NCBI GenBank assembly: GCA_964521865.1
Contig: CAZFTJ010000008.1
Coordinates: 103,409-167,408, forward strand
Length of the DNA: 64,000 nt
Source: CAYSRJ01 sp964521865
GTDB lineage: Bacteria; Spirochaetota; B62-G9; DRHN01
Direction of reading: 5' to 3'
Of this stretch, positions 63,963-64,000 are shown piece by piece. The position numbers and the translations under genes were made by a program. Position 1 is the first letter of the stretch, and the number at the start of each line of letters is the position of its first letter. A model generated the notes under the pieces. The model was not told where the DNA came from, ran no database searches, and saw only the letters and a list, made by a program, of their open reading frames with translations.

Positions 63963-64000
63963 AAACTGGACAGCGTCTTAAGATTGTGGATAACTTGATT
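63953..64000 (+). mobile_element. Putative terminus of an IS3-family insertion sequence
   Basis: From 63953 the sequence reads TGGACCCCAAAAACTGGACA and continues to the window end. It begins with TG and resembles in form the terminal inverted repeats of many IS3-family elements. It lies exactly where cas8b loses its expected N-terminus. Only one end is in the window, so the transposase, the second repeat and the target duplication cannot be seen. Confidence 0.5.

Overview
The window comes from a motile, double-membraned bacterium. It encodes periplasmic/rod flagellar proteins (FlgF-, FlgG- and FlgJ-type), outer-membrane-type proteins with signal peptides, and a bacterial V/A-type ATPase in place of an F-type enzyme. 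Oxygen and superoxide defence genes (superoxide reductase, hemerythrin fusion, Rieske oxidoreductase, thioredoxin) suggest an anaerobe or microaerophile. V-ATPase together with spirochaete-like flagellar rod genes points to Spirochaetota. The SprA-like giant outer-membrane protein would also fit an FCB-group lineage. The sequence alone does not settle the phylum.

Layout. 1-5.2 kb: two TIM-barrel sugar-phosphate isomerase/epimerases, a soluble PAS histidine kinase and an alpha/beta hydrolase. 5.2-8.2 kb: an AT-rich accessory stretch with a holin-like protein, almost 1 kb without a gene that holds a 127-nt element with a 12-bp inverted repeat, a truncated-looking PD-(D/E)XK nuclease and a higBA toxin-antitoxin pair. 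8.3-10.9 kb: a four-domain fusion (metallo-beta-lactamase, two cNMP-binding domains, hemerythrin). 11.4-17.5 kb: carA and carB, separated by an XRE regulator and a PAS protein, each with its own copy of the same 54-nt promoter/operator block. 17.6-20.6 kb: a TIM-barrel protein of unknown function, DUF503, an inositol monophosphatase and phosphoglycolate phosphatase.

20.7-29.9 kb: the complete V/A-ATPase operon (H/G-like, I, K, E, C, F, A, B, D) behind a clear sigma-70 promoter. The K subunit carries the Na+-site residues known from Enterococcus hirae NtpK. 30-35 kb: a sugar ABC importer without its ATPase, flanked by an SDR dehydrogenase and a beta-phosphoglucomutase-like HAD protein. 35.2-41.2 kb: a possible lipid-signal cassette, made of a HD-GYP response regulator, an isoprenylcysteine-methyltransferase-like membrane protein, a 1047-residue histidine kinase fused to a FeeM/LuxI-like acyltransferase, and a patatin lipase.

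41.6-49.6 kb: superoxide reductase, two tandem malate dehydrogenase paralogues (the first with altered active-site motifs), M16 peptidase, dUTPase, RNase J, Rieske-FAD reductase and thioredoxin. 49.8-57.4 kb: flgF, flgG, flgJ and a 1777-residue SprA-like outer-membrane protein whose start overlaps flgJ. 57.5-64 kb: a visibly AT-richer type I-B cas operon (cas8b-cas7-cas5-cas3-cas6, minus strand) without adaptation genes or array in view. The 5' end of cas8b runs into what looks like an IS3-family terminus at the window edge, so the interference complex may be broken.
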